A program made the position numbers and the translations under genes. A stretch of 64,000 nucleotides of DNA from Salinicoccus sp. YB14-2. Lineage in GTDB: Bacteria > Bacillota > Bacilli > Staphylococcales > Salinicoccaceae. The stretch spans positions 850,232 to 914,231 of the forward strand of contig NZ_LFKO01000001.1 in assembly GCF_001265075.1 (NCBI RefSeq), in the 5' to 3' direction. The first letter of the stretch is position 1. Every line of letters starts with the position of its first letter. Under the pieces are notes generated by a model. It was not told the origin of the DNA. It saw nothing but the letters and a program-made list of their open reading frames with translations, and ran no database searches. Positions 54,204-63,045 of this stretch are shown here, piece by piece.

Positions 54204-55152
54204 AATATACGGAAGTATTATTACACTCCAATATTTCATCAAATTCATTCTCAGAAATCAGCTGCTCCAGCCACAGACGCTGGCTCTCATGCATATGTGC
54301 GCTGTCACGGTCATCAATCAGGCACCAGCCGCCCGCTTCATAGATGTCATATGCCTCACCCAACGCCTCATCGCGGGCGCCTCTGATCAGTACACGTTTA
54401 CCCGGTTGCGACAGGCGCGACACCGCCTGTACGCTGATCAGATTTACGATATCGCCGACGATGATGATTGCCGGACTGCCGCCGCTTTCCCCGCCGACTT
54501 CACCGACGATGGTCGAGACCTTCCCGCACACGAGCTTAGTGTCATGACGGGTTGCATTGAATAGGACCGCCACCGGATAATCCACATCCGTCGTGCTGCT
54601 GATCTGTGCCATCAGATGTCCCATACGCTTCACACCCATGTAGATGGCCAGTGTGCCGCCATCCAGCAGTGCCGACAGGCAGATCTCCCTGTCCACGGAT
54701 TCTTTGAAATGACCTGTCGTGAAAGTGACATGGGTGGAGACGTCACGGCTTGTCAGCCCAAGGCCCAGCATGGCAGCGGCAGCGCTTGCCGATGTGATGC
54801 CGGGGATGATTTCACAGTGGATGCCCGCTGCTTCCAGCACTGCCACTTCTTCCTGGACACGGCCGAAGACGGCCGGGTCCCCGCCTTTGATTCTTACCAC
54901 CGTCCGATGTTCGTCAGCTTTTTCAACAAGCAGACGATTGATCTCTTCCTGTCTGATATGTCTAGTGTAAGGAATCTTGCCTACATCGATGATTTCAATA
55001 CCCGGCTTCGAGTATTGCAATATGAAAGGACTCACCAGATGGTCATACAATATTATATCTGCTTTCCGAATCAGATATTCAGCTCTTTTGGTCAAAAGAC
55101 CCGGGTGCCCGGGACCGGCACCAATAAGATATACCCGGGATTCTACAGGCAT
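54202..55152 (-). CDS. uroporphyrinogen-III C-methyltransferase
   Basis: 316 aa (SumT/CobA type; nasF in Staphylococcus). VYLIGAGPGHPGLLTKRA (about 7-24), VRIKGGDPAVFGR (about 84) and EIIPGITSASAAAA (about 117) are the SAM/tetrapyrrole motifs. It adds two methyl groups to make precorrin-2 for siroheme. The start at 55152 has GAGAGG upstream and overlaps nirD. About 80 residues beyond the methyltransferase fold (from VSRLSQPGKRVLIRGARDE) resemble the beginning of a uroporphyrinogen-III synthase-like fusion, seemingly incomplete. Confidence 0.92.
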   Translation of the reverse strand: MPVESRVYLIGAGPGHPGLLTKRAEYLIRKADIILYDHLVSPFILQYSKPGIEIIDVGKIPYTRHIRQEEINRLLVEKADEHRTVVRIKGGDPAVFGRVQEEVAVLEAAGIHCEIIPGITSASAAAAMLGLGLTSRDVSTHVTFTTGHFKESVDREICLSALLDGGTLAIYMGVKRMGHLMAQISSTTDVDYPVAVLFNATRHDTKLVCGKVSTIVGEVGGESGGSPAIIIVGDIVNLISVQAVSRLSQPGKRVLIRGARDEALGEAYDIYEAGGWCLIDDRDSAHMHESQRLWLEQLISENEFDEILECNNTSVY

Positions 55153-55457
55153 ATGTGCACCTCTCCATCCACCACTTCGACTTCGTAAGTCCGCACACAT
55201 TCATAGTCCTCTTCAGGTGTTTCACCTGTGCACAAGTCGACTTTCGTGTCATGGAGCGGGCAGAAGATGAAATCCCCACTGACAGTGCCCTCTGAAAGTG
55301 GTCCGCCTTTATGAGGACAAACATTGTTCACTGCTTTTATCTCATTATTTTCAGTTAAAAATAAACCGATCTCCTCACCTTTGACGATGACTTTCTTACC
55401 CACCAAAGCCACCAGGTCACTGACATTTGCAACTTTGATCTTTTCTGCTGCCGGCAT
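55143..55457 (-). CDS. nirD: nitrite reductase small subunit (Rieske)
   Basis: 104 aa. Rieske [2Fe-2S] ligands C-x-H in NVCPHKGGPLSEG (about 48) and C-x2-H in IFCPLHDTKVDLC (about 66). NirD partners NirB in NADH-dependent reduction of nitrite to ammonium. It is 3 bp downstream of nirB and overlaps sumT. Confidence 0.95.
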   Translation of the reverse strand: MPAAEKIKVANVSDLVALVGKKVIVKGEEIGLFLTENNEIKAVNNVCPHKGGPLSEGTVSGDFIFCPLHDTKVDLCTGETPEEDYECVRTYEVEVVDGEVHICL

Positions 55458-55460
55458 ATT

Positions 55461-57866
55461 CTACACCCTCTCCACTTCAAATATTTTCTGCTTCTCTTCA
55501 TTTTCAATGATTTCCTGCCAAGGATCTTTTTCAACCGCTTTTTTTGCATCCATCACTTTATCAAACAGCGCCTGCTGTCTTACAGGATCAAGCAGTACTT
55601 CCTTTACGTTCTCAAAGCCCATACGTTTCAGCCACGGCGCAGTACGCTCGGTGTAAATTCCGGTTTCACGGTAATACTGCATCAGCGCACCGCATAATTT
55701 GATCACTTCATCTTCTGTTTCGACAGTCGTCAGCAGCTCTGCCGCGACGATTTCCGTACCACCGTTCCCGCCGATGAAAATCTCGAAGCCGTTTTCAACA
55801 CCGATGACCCCGAAATCTTTGATTCCGGATTCCACACAGCTCCGCGGACAACCCGAGACGCCCATCTTGAATTTATGCGGTGTATCGATATATTCGAAAG
55901 TCTGCTCCAGACGGATGCCGAGCTGCGTGGTGTACTGTGTGCCGAAGCGGCAGAATTCCTTGCCGACACAGCTTTTTACGGATCTCGTCTTCTTACCGTA
56001 TGCGGATGCCGAACGCATGCCGAGATCTTTCCAGACCTGGGTCAGCTCCTCTTTTTTCAGACCGTATAAGCCGATCCGCTGCGCCCCTGTGATCTTCACG
56101 AGCGGCACATCATACTTGATCGCCACTTCGCCAAGCTTCATCAGCTGTTCTGCATTGGTGACCCCGCCCTGCATTTGTGGAATGACGGAAAACGTCCCGT
56201 CCTTCTGGATATTTGCATGGTAACGTTCATTCGCATATCGTGATTCCTTCTCATCTTCATGGTCATGCGGATAGACCATATTCAAATAGTAGTTGATGGC
56301 CGGGCGGCACTTCGGACAGCCGCCTTTATCGTTGAAGTCCAATACGTGACGCACTTCTTTCGATGTCTTCAGCCCTTTGGCGCGGATCTGCGTCACAATC
56401 TGATCTCTTGAAAGATCTGTACAGCCGCAGATGCCGGTCGGTGCATTGGCAACGAAATTATCACCCAGTGTATACTCCAGCAGATCTCCGATCTGTCCTT
56501 TACATTTTCCGCATGAGTTCCCGGCCTTCGTGACTTTGGATACTTCTTCGACACTCGTCAGACCGTCACGGTGGACTGCTTCGACGATGGTGCCTTTGGA
56601 GATTCCGTTACATCCGCAGATGATTTCATCGTCATCCATCGTCTCCACACTGATCGCGTCAACTTCCCCCGCTTTATGCATGAGAGACACGAGGGTGAAC
56701 TCCTCGATCGAATCGCCCTTCTTCATCATGTTATAGAAACGGTTCCCTTCTTCGGTATCGCCGTAAAGGACCGCGCCGACGATATGCTCATCCTGCACAA
56801 ACACCTTCTTGTATATACGGTCCACACTGTTGTAGACTTCAATGCCTTTAACATTTTCACTTTCATAAATCTTGCCTGCACTGAACAGGTCGCACCCGGA
56901 GACTTTCAAGGAAGTGAACGTCGTCGATCCGCTGTACCCCTCAGTCGGCCGGCCTGTGATATGATCAGCCAGCACGATGCCCTGGTCATAAAGCGGGGCG
57001 ACAAGGCCGTAAACTTTCGAGTTATGTTCACAGCACTCGCCGACTGCGTATATATCCGGATCGCTTGTCTGCATATAATCATCCACAATGATGCCGCGCC
57101 CGATTTCAAGCCCGGCCGCCCGCGCCCCTTTGGTGACCGGGCGGATACCTACTGCCATGACGACCATTTCCGCCTCAAGCACGCGTCCGTCCGACAGGCG
57201 GACACCTTCCACATGTGCCTCTCCGAGAATTTCCTGGGTGTTCGCCTGCATTTCAAAATGCATACCCTGCGCTTCCAGGTCCTCCCGCAGCAGGTCTCCG
57301 GCTTTTCGGTCGAGCTGCATTTCCATCAGCCATTCTGCAAGATGGAGGACCGTCACTTCCATTCCCTGGTCCATCAGTCCTCTTGCACATTCCAGGCCCA
57401 GCAGGCCGCCGCCGATGACGACCGCTTTCTTCCTTGTTTTCGCCATCTCGATCATGCGTTCAGTATCTTCAATCGTCCGCCAGCCTATCACTCCGTCGAG
57501 CCTTGAGCCGTCGACCGGCAGCAGGAATGCATTCGATCCGGTCGCAATGATGCATTTGTCATATTCGATGACACGGCCGGCCTCGGTCGTGAGGTTCTTC
57601 TGCGAGCGGTTGACCGCCACCACCCTTTCCCCGGTGATTAATGTAATGCCGTTTTCCTCATACCAGGAATACGGGTTCATGATCGTCTCATCCATGGTCA
57701 TTTTATTCTGCAGTATATTGGACAGCATGATCCGGTTATAGTTGGGATACGGCTCCTTTCCGATGATCGTGATATCGAACATGTCAGGTTCACGTTCCAG
57801 AATCTCCTCGATGGTGCGTATGCCCGCCATGCCGTTACCGATCAAAACAAGTCTTTTTTTACTCAT
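55461..57866 (-). CDS. nirB: nitrite reductase [NAD(P)H] large subunit
   Basis: 801 aa, full length. An FAD domain at the N-terminus (LIGNGMAGIRTIEEIL), an NAD-binding domain with VVIGGGLLGLECARGL (about 150), a BFD-like [2Fe-2S] region with ICGCNGISKG (about 412), and the siroheme/[4Fe-4S] domain with SCVGKEFCRFG (about 630) and GCPRSCVES (about 672). It reduces nitrite to ammonium with six electrons from NADH in the cytosol. It overlaps sirC by 8 bp. Siroheme for it is made by the flanking genes. Confidence 0.97.
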   Translation of the reverse strand: MSKKRLVLIGNGMAGIRTIEEILEREPDMFDITIIGKEPYPNYNRIMLSNILQNKMTMDETIMNPYSWYEENGITLITGERVVAVNRSQKNLTTEAGRVIEYDKCIIATGSNAFLLPVDGSRLDGVIGWRTIEDTERMIEMAKTRKKAVVIGGGLLGLECARGLMDQGMEVTVLHLAEWLMEMQLDRKAGDLLREDLEAQGMHFEMQANTQEILGEAHVEGVRLSDGRVLEAEMVVMAVGIRPVTKGARAAGLEIGRGIIVDDYMQTSDPDIYAVGECCEHNSKVYGLVAPLYDQGIVLADHITGRPTEGYSGSTTFTSLKVSGCDLFSAGKIYESENVKGIEVYNSVDRIYKKVFVQDEHIVGAVLYGDTEEGNRFYNMMKKGDSIEEFTLVSLMHKAGEVDAISVETMDDDEIICGCNGISKGTIVEAVHRDGLTSVEEVSKVTKAGNSCGKCKGQIGDLLEYTLGDNFVANAPTGICGCTDLSRDQIVTQIRAKGLKTSKEVRHVLDFNDKGGCPKCRPAINYYLNMVYPHDHEDEKESRYANERYHANIQKDGTFSVIPQMQGGVTNAEQLMKLGEVAIKYDVPLVKITGAQRIGLYGLKKEELTQVWKDLGMRSASAYGKKTRSVKSCVGKEFCRFGTQYTTQLGIRLEQTFEYIDTPHKFKMGVSGCPRSCVESGIKDFGVIGVENGFEIFIGGNGGTEIVAAELLTTVETEDEVIKLCGALMQYYRETGIYTERTAPWLKRMGFENVKEVLLDPVRQQALFDKVMDAKKAVEKDPWQEIIENEEKQKIFEVERV

Positions 57867-58314
57867 TGGTCTCCTCCTCCATATTCTTCAAACACTTCTT
57901 CAATTGTGTTGCTATATACTTCACTTTTTCTATGTCCCTGCCTTCACTTGAGACGTGGATATTGATATCACCATATGACACACTCTTCATATTGTGGAAA
58001 TCGGAACGGGCTTTATCACCTGTATGGTTCACCCATTGATTGTCACCTGCATCTCTGCATGCCTGATCATTCACACGAGCATCTTCTGTGGCTAAAAATA
58101 TCAAGTCCGCATTTTCAATATACTTTTTCCTGTAAACATCTTTGATGAGGGAAAGTGCTTTGCCTTCGCGTTCAAATTCATACTTGAATTCCGGACTGAC
58201 GACAGTGATATGGCATGGTTCCTCTTTCAGCTTTTGAAATTTCCTGTTTGCAATTTTACCGCCGCCGATGATGACGGCCTTTTTATTTTCCAAGTTGAGA
58301 TTGACCGGATACAT
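57859..58314 (-). CDS. precorrin-2 dehydrogenase (siroheme synthase N-domain type)
   Basis: 151 aa. The Rossmann motif VIIGGGKIANRKFQKL (about 13) and FLATEDARVNDQ (about 73) match the CysG N-terminal domain/SirC; it oxidises precorrin-2 to sirohydrochlorin with NAD. It is shorter than Bacillus YlnF/SirC relatives of about 160-200 aa, missing part of the C-terminal helical domain, as in other staphylococcal forms. It overlaps nirB and follows sirB by 5 bp. Confidence 0.9.
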   Translation of the reverse strand: MYPVNLNLENKKAVIIGGGKIANRKFQKLKEEPCHITVVSPEFKYEFEREGKALSLIKDVYRKKYIENADLIFLATEDARVNDQACRDAGDNQWVNHTGDKARSDFHNMKSVSYGDINIHVSSEGRDIEKVKYIATQLKKCLKNMEEETNE

Positions 58315-58319
58315 ACCAC

Positions 58320-59030
58320 TCAGCCCCTTCCAGCCATATGATCCATGACCACCCGCTTCAACAGCGGATCGAAATTAAGACTCGGTGTCACTTTATATGA
58401 AGAATCAAGATTCATTCCATGAAGTCTCTCTTTCATCTTGTTTACAAGGTAACCGTCATATAAAAATAAAGGGACCACAATCAGATGCCGATATCCTTTT
58501 GAAATTTCAGGCAGAAGCGCTTCAAAACTCAAATTCCCGTAAAGCATCATCGGATGGATGCCCCGATCCATACCCATCGCCCTTGTGAATGATTCCAGTT
58601 CTTCATCGGTTTCCGGGAACCGTGCATTCCCATGCGCGATGACGACGATGCCCGTGTCCGGTTCGTCCGGGTTTCCTGCTGCAGTGATGCGCGCTTTTAC
58701 AATCTCTTTAGTGAGGGGATGATGTGCGAGTGTCGGCCGCACCTCGATCTGCACCCGGGGATGTGACCATTTGAAATGCTCTACGATTTCTGCTGCATCC
58801 TCTTTCATATGAGATGCCGATAATATCAGCAGCGGCGTGATAACAATATGCGTCGCACCTTCTGAGATCAGCCGTTCAATCACGATATAAGGATTCTGCT
58901 GCTCACTTTCCAGAAATGCAGTTGATAATCCTGTTTCATGCGGTGACATCAAATCGTCTATGAAAGCTGACAGTTTTTCGTTTAAGTTGCCCCGCCTCAT
59001 ACCGTGGACGAGCAGTAAATGTTTAAGCAT
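58320..59030 (-). CDS. sirB: sirohydrochlorin ferrochelatase-like protein
   Basis: 236 aa from the ATG at 59030 (LKHLLLVHGMRRG) with AAAGGAAG upstream. The CbiX/SirB chelatase pattern shows His in LVHGMRRGN (about 8), LLILSASHMKEDAAEI and, in the second half, VVIAHGNARFPE (about 130). It inserts ferrous iron into sirohydrochlorin to finish siroheme. First gene of the operon sirB-sirC-nirB-nirD-sumT. Confidence 0.9.
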   Translation of the reverse strand: MLKHLLLVHGMRRGNLNEKLSAFIDDLMSPHETGLSTAFLESEQQNPYIVIERLISEGATHIVITPLLILSASHMKEDAAEIVEHFKWSHPRVQIEVRPTLAHHPLTKEIVKARITAAGNPDEPDTGIVVIAHGNARFPETDEELESFTRAMGMDRGIHPMMLYGNLSFEALLPEISKGYRHLIVVPLFLYDGYLVNKMKERLHGMNLDSSYKVTPSLNFDPLLKRVVMDHMAGRG

Positions 59031-59105
59031 AAGACACTTCCTTTCAACAAAATTATACAATAATACTGCGGATTTGAACCTATTTAGTGAATAAAATCAC
59101 AATTA

Positions 59106-59120
59106 TAGGGTTTTCCCTTA
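59106..59120. promoter_or_regulatory. NreC-type binding palindrome upstream of the nir operon
   Basis: TAGGG-TTTT-CCCTTA matches the TAGGGN4CCCTA box bound by the oxygen-responsive NreC regulator of Staphylococcus carnosus, with one mismatch. It lies 76 bp before sirB and 78 bp before the divergent acyl-CoA dehydrogenase. Confidence 0.75.
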
Positions 59121-59197
59121 CTTTTGAATATTCACTGCCGCTGTGGAATAATTAAATTAAAACTGATCAGCATAAGATTTTAGAGAGGGATATTATA

Positions 59198-60352
59198 TTG
59201 GAAACATTACAGAATCTGGACTACAGCGGTCGCATCACATTAATGAAAAAAACCGCAAAACAGTTTAAGGAAACAGCACAGGAACATGATGAAAATGTCA
59301 CGTTCCCATTTGAGAATTTTGAAAAGCTGAAAGAGATCGGCTATCCTGCCCTGTCCATACCGAAGGAATACGGCGGCGCAGGCATCAGTCTCTCTGAACT
59401 TATGAAACACCAGGAAACCATTGCGAAATATGATGGTGCCACTGCACTGTCTGTCGGCTGGCATATGGGCATCATCATGGATCTCGGTGAGAAGCAAACG
59501 TGGGATGCAGAAAAATATAAAAAAATTTCCGCTGATGTGATTGAAAATGGCTCGCTGATCAATAACCTGGCGACAGAACCTGCAACGGGCAGCCCGACAC
59601 GCGGCGGCAAGCCGGAAACGACTGCGGTAAAAGACGGAGACTCATGGATTTTGAACGGCAGAAAAACATTTGCCACACTTTCCCCCATTTTAAAATACGC
59701 CTCGGTCAGCGCAACGATTGAAGAAACCGGCGAGGTCGGGGACTTTATTGTTGATACAAACCTTGAAGGTGTGAGCGTTGATGAAACATGGAATTCCGTC
59801 GCAATGAGAGCGAGCGGCAGCCACGACTTCATAATGGAAAATGTGCGTGTAAAAGAAGAAGATCTTGTATCATTCAGAACACCCGGCAAAAAAGATCCGT
59901 CCGGCTGGCTGCTTCATATACCCGCCTGTTATTTGGGCATTGCCAAAGCGGCGCAGACCGCTGCAGTCGAATTTGCCACCACTTATTCACCGAACAGTAT
60001 TAAAGGCACGATTTCAGAACTGCCGAATGTCCAGGAGAAACTCGGACGGATTGAAATGGCAGTGATGGAAGCAGATGCTTTCCTGTATACAGTTGCGAAA
60101 GAATGGGACGACTCGGACCCGGAAGAAAGAAATGAAATGGGCGCAAAGCTCGGAGCGGTTAAAACTTCCATCGTCAACAAGGCAGTCGAAATTGTCGACC
60201 TGTCCATGAGAGTCGTCGGAGCGAAAAGTTTAAACGCAGACAATGAGCTGCAGAGACATTACCGAAACGTCCGTGCCGGCCTCCATAACCCGCCGATGGA
60301 TGACATGGTGATCATCAATCTTGCCAGATATTCGGTAGAGAAACTGAAATGA
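59198..60352 (+). CDS. acyl-CoA dehydrogenase family protein
   Basis: 384 aa from a TTG at 59198 with AGAGAGGG 8 nt upstream. The helical N-terminus, GYPALSIPKEYGGAG (about 47), NLATEPATGSPTRGG (about 128) with the FAD-proximal segment, WILNGRKTFATLSP (about 151) and RHYRNVRAGLHNPPMDD near the C-terminus show the flavoprotein dehydrogenase fold. The usual catalytic Glu position is not obvious, and the sequence resembles the branch annotated acyl-CoA dehydrogenase/DszC-like monooxygenase. It stands alone, so the substrate is unclear. Confidence 0.9.
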   Translation: METLQNLDYSGRITLMKKTAKQFKETAQEHDENVTFPFENFEKLKEIGYPALSIPKEYGGAGISLSELMKHQETIAKYDGATALSVGWHMGIIMDLGEKQTWDAEKYKKISADVIENGSLINNLATEPATGSPTRGGKPETTAVKDGDSWILNGRKTFATLSPILKYASVSATIEETGEVGDFIVDTNLEGVSVDETWNSVAMRASGSHDFIMENVRVKEEDLVSFRTPGKKDPSGWLLHIPACYLGIAKAAQTAAVEFATTYSPNSIKGTISELPNVQEKLGRIEMAVMEADAFLYTVAKEWDDSDPEERNEMGAKLGAVKTSIVNKAVEIVDLSMRVVGAKSLNADNELQRHYRNVRAGLHNPPMDDMVIINLARYSVEKLK

Positions 60353-60364
60353 TGAAAATCTCTT

Positions 60365-60378
60365 AAAACCCCGGAAAC
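60365..60378 (+). terminator. left arm of the acyl-CoA dehydrogenase terminator, split by the IS3 element
   Basis: AAAACCCCGGAAAC here and GTTTTCGGGGGTTT at 62088-62101 are the two arms of one hairpin. The 1.7-kb IS3 element and its AAT target duplication sit in the loop. Rejoined, it would be an intrinsic terminator 13 bp after the stop. Confidence 0.8.
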
Positions 60379-60461
60379 TTAATTGACCTGGTATCACTAA
60401 AGTTTACAGTGGAATAAAATAATTTTTCCTGAGATTCGAATATATTCGAATCTCAGTTTTT

Positions 60462-61379
60462 TTATGCGGCAATACTGCGTAATTCGTTGGGTGTCAGACC
60501 GGACAATACGTCCTGGGGGCGTTCATGATTATAAAAGTGGATGTAGGCGTTCAAATCATTGACGAGCTGGTTGAACGTCAGATACCCCTCAGCTTTTCTC
60601 ACTAAGTGATAGCGTTCTGCTTTGAGCTTACCAAAAAAGGCTTCCATCGGACCATTATCAATGCATTTCCCAACCCGGGACATGCTTTGTGTCATGCCAT
60701 GGGCCTTCAAAATCTTTCTGAAACCATATGAAGTGAACTGGAACCCCCGGTCACTGTGTATCATCGGCGCAGCACCCGGGTTGGCCGCCAAGGCAGCTTC
60801 CAATGTTTCAAAAACAAGCTGGTTGTTGTTACTGAAACTAAAACGCTGCGCCACAATACTGTTATCGAACACATCCAGAATGGCACACATGAAAACACGG
60901 CGTCCATTCTTCAGTTTGTATTCCGTCACATCGGTCAGCCATTTCTCATTCTTGAACTCGGATATGAACTGTCTGCCCAAATGGTTATCTGCTGTAAAGT
61001 TGCCGGATTTTTGTGTACGGACGATTTTCTTTTTCCGTGTGAGCGATTGAATGCCCATGAGTCGCATGATGCGTAGGATCCTTCCCGCACTATATGCGGT
61101 TTTCAAGTGACGATTGACTAAATGCCGCATCATCCGGTAACCCGGCACGCCGTCATACTTGACATAGAACTCAGCGATGCATTCTGCGATGCTTTCATTC
61201 TCAATCTCATATTGTGGTTTTTGGCGCTTCTGATATTGATAATAGGCCTGTCTGCTGATGTTGGCCACTACGCACAGGTCAGAGATGGAATGACCTTCCC
61301 TGTGCAGTTCTGTGATTGCATCATGGATGCGCTGTCCCTGAACCCGGCTTACTTGCGTCTCCTCTCGAGTTCTTCCAAC
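60462..61379 (-). CDS. IS3-family OrfB integrase part (made by -1 frameshift)
   Basis: The independent start would be near 61268 (GTG), but the frame is open upstream through TREETQVSRVQGQRIHD into the end of orfA. The DDE core shows WLTDVTEY (Asp), IHSDRGFQFTS (Asp) and SMSRVGKCIDNGPMEAFFGKLK (Glu), ending with HFYNHERPQ. The slippery run A6G on the minus strand (T6 at 61380-61385) gives the OrfAB fusion transposase. Intact and possibly active. Confidence 0.92.
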   Translation of the reverse strand, partial: VGRTREETQVSRVQGQRIHDAITELHREGHSISDLCVVANISRQAYYQYQKRQKPQYEIENESIAECIAEFYVKYDGVPGYRMMRHLVNRHLKTAYSAGRILRIMRLMGIQSLTRKKKIVRTQKSGNFTADNHLGRQFISEFKNEKWLTDVTEYKLKNGRRVFMCAILDVFDNSIVAQRFSFSNNNQLVFETLEAALAANPGAAPMIHSDRGFQFTSYGFRKILKAHGMTQSMSRVGKCIDNGPMEAFFGKLKAERYHLVRKAEGYLTFNQLVNDLNAYIHFYNHERPQDVLSGLTPNELRSIAA

Positions 61380-62020
61380 TTTTTTAAGAACGCATTCTCC
61401 ACCTCGACTTTCTTCCGTTTACGGCGTTCTATTTCCAGTTTCCTTTTCATTTTATCCATTTCCGTCAGCTCACTGTCGGATTTACGACGGCCGCGGCAGT
61501 CTTCCAAACCGTATGGACCTGAGGCCTTATACTTCTTCACATATTGATAGGCCTGTGAATAGGATATATCATACAGCTCCGTTAATTCACGGATACTGAC
61601 ATCATGGGTTTCGTGATATTGGGCGATCTCCAACCGTTCTTCATAGGTTGTCTTTCTGGATTTAGTCATGGCATACGTACCTCCGAAGGTCGACTTTAAT
61701 TTCTTACCCTCAGTATACGCGAGAACCCACTTTTTGACTGTCTTATGAGAAGGAACATTATATTTTCTGGCTAATTCCCGTTGAGTGATCTCCGTATTCA
61801 AATATTCATTGACGACCCTGGCTTTAAAGTCGGTGGAATAGGTATTGTGTTGCCGGCTGACTTTGAGTGAGTCCGGACCTTTATCCCGGTACATCATCAC
61901 CCACTCTTGAATGGTCCGCGCATGAACATCGAACAACTGAGCTGTCGTTTTCATGTCTCCATTTTCTAGATAGTATTCAACTATTCGTATTTTTTCTTCA
62001 AAACTTCTATGTCGAGCCAT
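61349..62020 (-). CDS. IS3-family OrfA
   Basis: 223 aa, longer than the roughly 100-170 aa usual for IS150 relatives because it carries two helix-turn-helix domains (RSFEEKIRIVEYYLENGDMK and TYEERLEIAQYHETHDVS regions), then a coiled coil rich in K/R/E (residues 185-223) for dimerisation. It overlaps orfB by about 30 bp with the A6G slippery site. AGGAGG precedes the ATG. Confidence 0.92.
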   Translation of the reverse strand: MARHRSFEEKIRIVEYYLENGDMKTTAQLFDVHARTIQEWVMMYRDKGPDSLKVSRQHNTYSTDFKARVVNEYLNTEITQRELARKYNVPSHKTVKKWVLAYTEGKKLKSTFGGTYAMTKSRKTTYEERLEIAQYHETHDVSIRELTELYDISYSQAYQYVKKYKASGPYGLEDCRGRRKSDSELTEMDKMKRKLEIERRKRKKVEVENAFLKKLEELERRRK

Positions 62021-62083
62021 AAAAAATCCTCCTAAGTTTACAGATTTTTTATTTCATCTGTAAACTTAGGAGGTAGCAGGTCA

Positions 62084-62322
62084 AATTGTTTTCGGGGGTT
62101 TCGTTTAATATCCTGATATAAAATCACTTCTATGTTTGAAAGCGAATTATTTGGAAAAACTAATAATGAAAGTCTATTTAATGATAGGAAAGCATGTATT
62201 TGATAATCAATGGAGGTATATTAAAGCAGAGAGCTATGTCAGCTATGCTGAAATTTTACGTCAGGCAGCTCCAAGCCACTGAACTTAAATCATTCCAATA
62301 AAGAAAACCGACAGGTGATAAT
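62084..62322. other. gap behind the IS3 element
   Basis: It holds the right arm of the split terminator (62088-62101) and a 35-codon frame (62194-62301: MYLIINGGILKQR ... ELKSFQ) with no recognised family. The YbgA promoter is probably near 62250-62310. Confidence 0.35.
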
Positions 62323-62700
62323 ATGAGTGACAGACATGCAATTGAAAAGAAATGGGCTAAGGAAAAGTATAAAGTGATGATGCACAGCCAGAAACACTAT
62401 GAACGCATACGTAAAGAGTTAAAAGGAAATCCTGATATTGAGGTGTTGGATGTCTTGGATGTCTTGATTGACGAGGCAATGGAAAACACTCCCACGAAAG
62501 GTTCGATCATTAATACATACAACCATATGTGGGGATATTTTAAAAAAGTGTGTACAGAAAAAGAACGTACAACAGCCATGGACATGGAAGAAAAATTCAA
62601 GGCGCAGGAGGTTGAATCTGAAGCGCTGCTGAAATTCATTGCAGAACTTGCTGATAAATATGAAGTGAAATATCTTCAAAATTCATCGGTTCTTCAATGA
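62323..62700 (+). CDS. YbgA/DUF1722-family protein
   Basis: 125 aa. The pattern AIEKKWAKEKYKVMMHSQKHYERI ... INTYNHMWGYFKK ... LADKYEVKYLQ is that of standalone YbgA/DUF1722 proteins, all-helical and of unknown function, sometimes found near photolyase genes. AGGTG precedes the ATG. It is the intact homologue of the gene broken by IS30 at the other end of the window. Confidence 0.88.
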   Translation: MSDRHAIEKKWAKEKYKVMMHSQKHYERIRKELKGNPDIEVLDVLDVLIDEAMENTPTKGSIINTYNHMWGYFKKVCTEKERTTAMDMEEKFKAQEVESEALLKFIAELADKYEVKYLQNSSVLQ

Positions 62701-62701
62701 T

Positions 62702-62773
62702 TCACACCGAATAATCGGCCGCAGTGCCATATTTCGCTTCGATCTGCTTAAGTATATCAGCTCTGTTTAACAT
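62702..62773 (-). pseudogene. N-terminal remnant of an MmcQ/YjbR-like gene
   Basis: ATG at 62773 with GGAGG 6 nt upstream; reads MLNRADILKQIEAKYGTAAD-YSV then TGA. The opening resembles MmcQ/YjbR-family proteins, which continue for about 100 more residues. Here the sequence runs straight into the end of the YbgA gene, so the rest is lost. Confidence 0.45.
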
Positions 62774-62889
62774 ATAATTCCTCCATTGAAAATCTTTTTA
62801 TCAACCACACATCCCTCGGCCGCTTCTGGGATAAACTATCCATCACTTTCGATATTCATTTCGGCCGGATAAGTATAAAATATTTTACA

Positions 62890-62926
62890 GCAGCCCGGCC
62901 ATCGGAAGGTGGACCGGGTTGTTTTG
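62890..62926 (+). terminator. hairpin before the symporter gene
   Basis: CAGCCCGG / CCGGGTTG followed by TTTTGTTCT. Confidence 0.6.
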
Positions 62927-63045
62927 TTCTCTGTATTTAACCGCTTGGAGCTTTGCATCGAATTTTATATTTAAATTTCATATTATAAGTTTATATCATT
63001 AAAATAAGTGAATAGAAAAGTAAAATGTAATCCGGGGGTAATATT

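Larger units (their letters stand above)
60384..62083 (-). mobile_element. IS3-family (IS150 group) insertion sequence, complete
   Basis: 1700 bp. Terminal inverted repeats: TGACCTGGTATCACTAAAGT at the left and TGACCTGCTACCTCCTAAGT (reverse complement of the right end). A 3-bp target duplication AAT flanks it (60381-60383 and 62084-62086). It carries orfA and orfB with a -1 frameshift site. A perfect palindrome (about 60430-60455, TGAGATTCGAATA/TATTCGAATCTCA) lies inside the end behind orfB and should act as its terminator. Confidence 0.9.

Noticed and set aside
54616-57506. Long plus-strand open frames opposite sumT and nirB
   Set aside because: They lie fully antisense to well-supported genes, have no ribosome sites and are due to G+C-rich codon bias.
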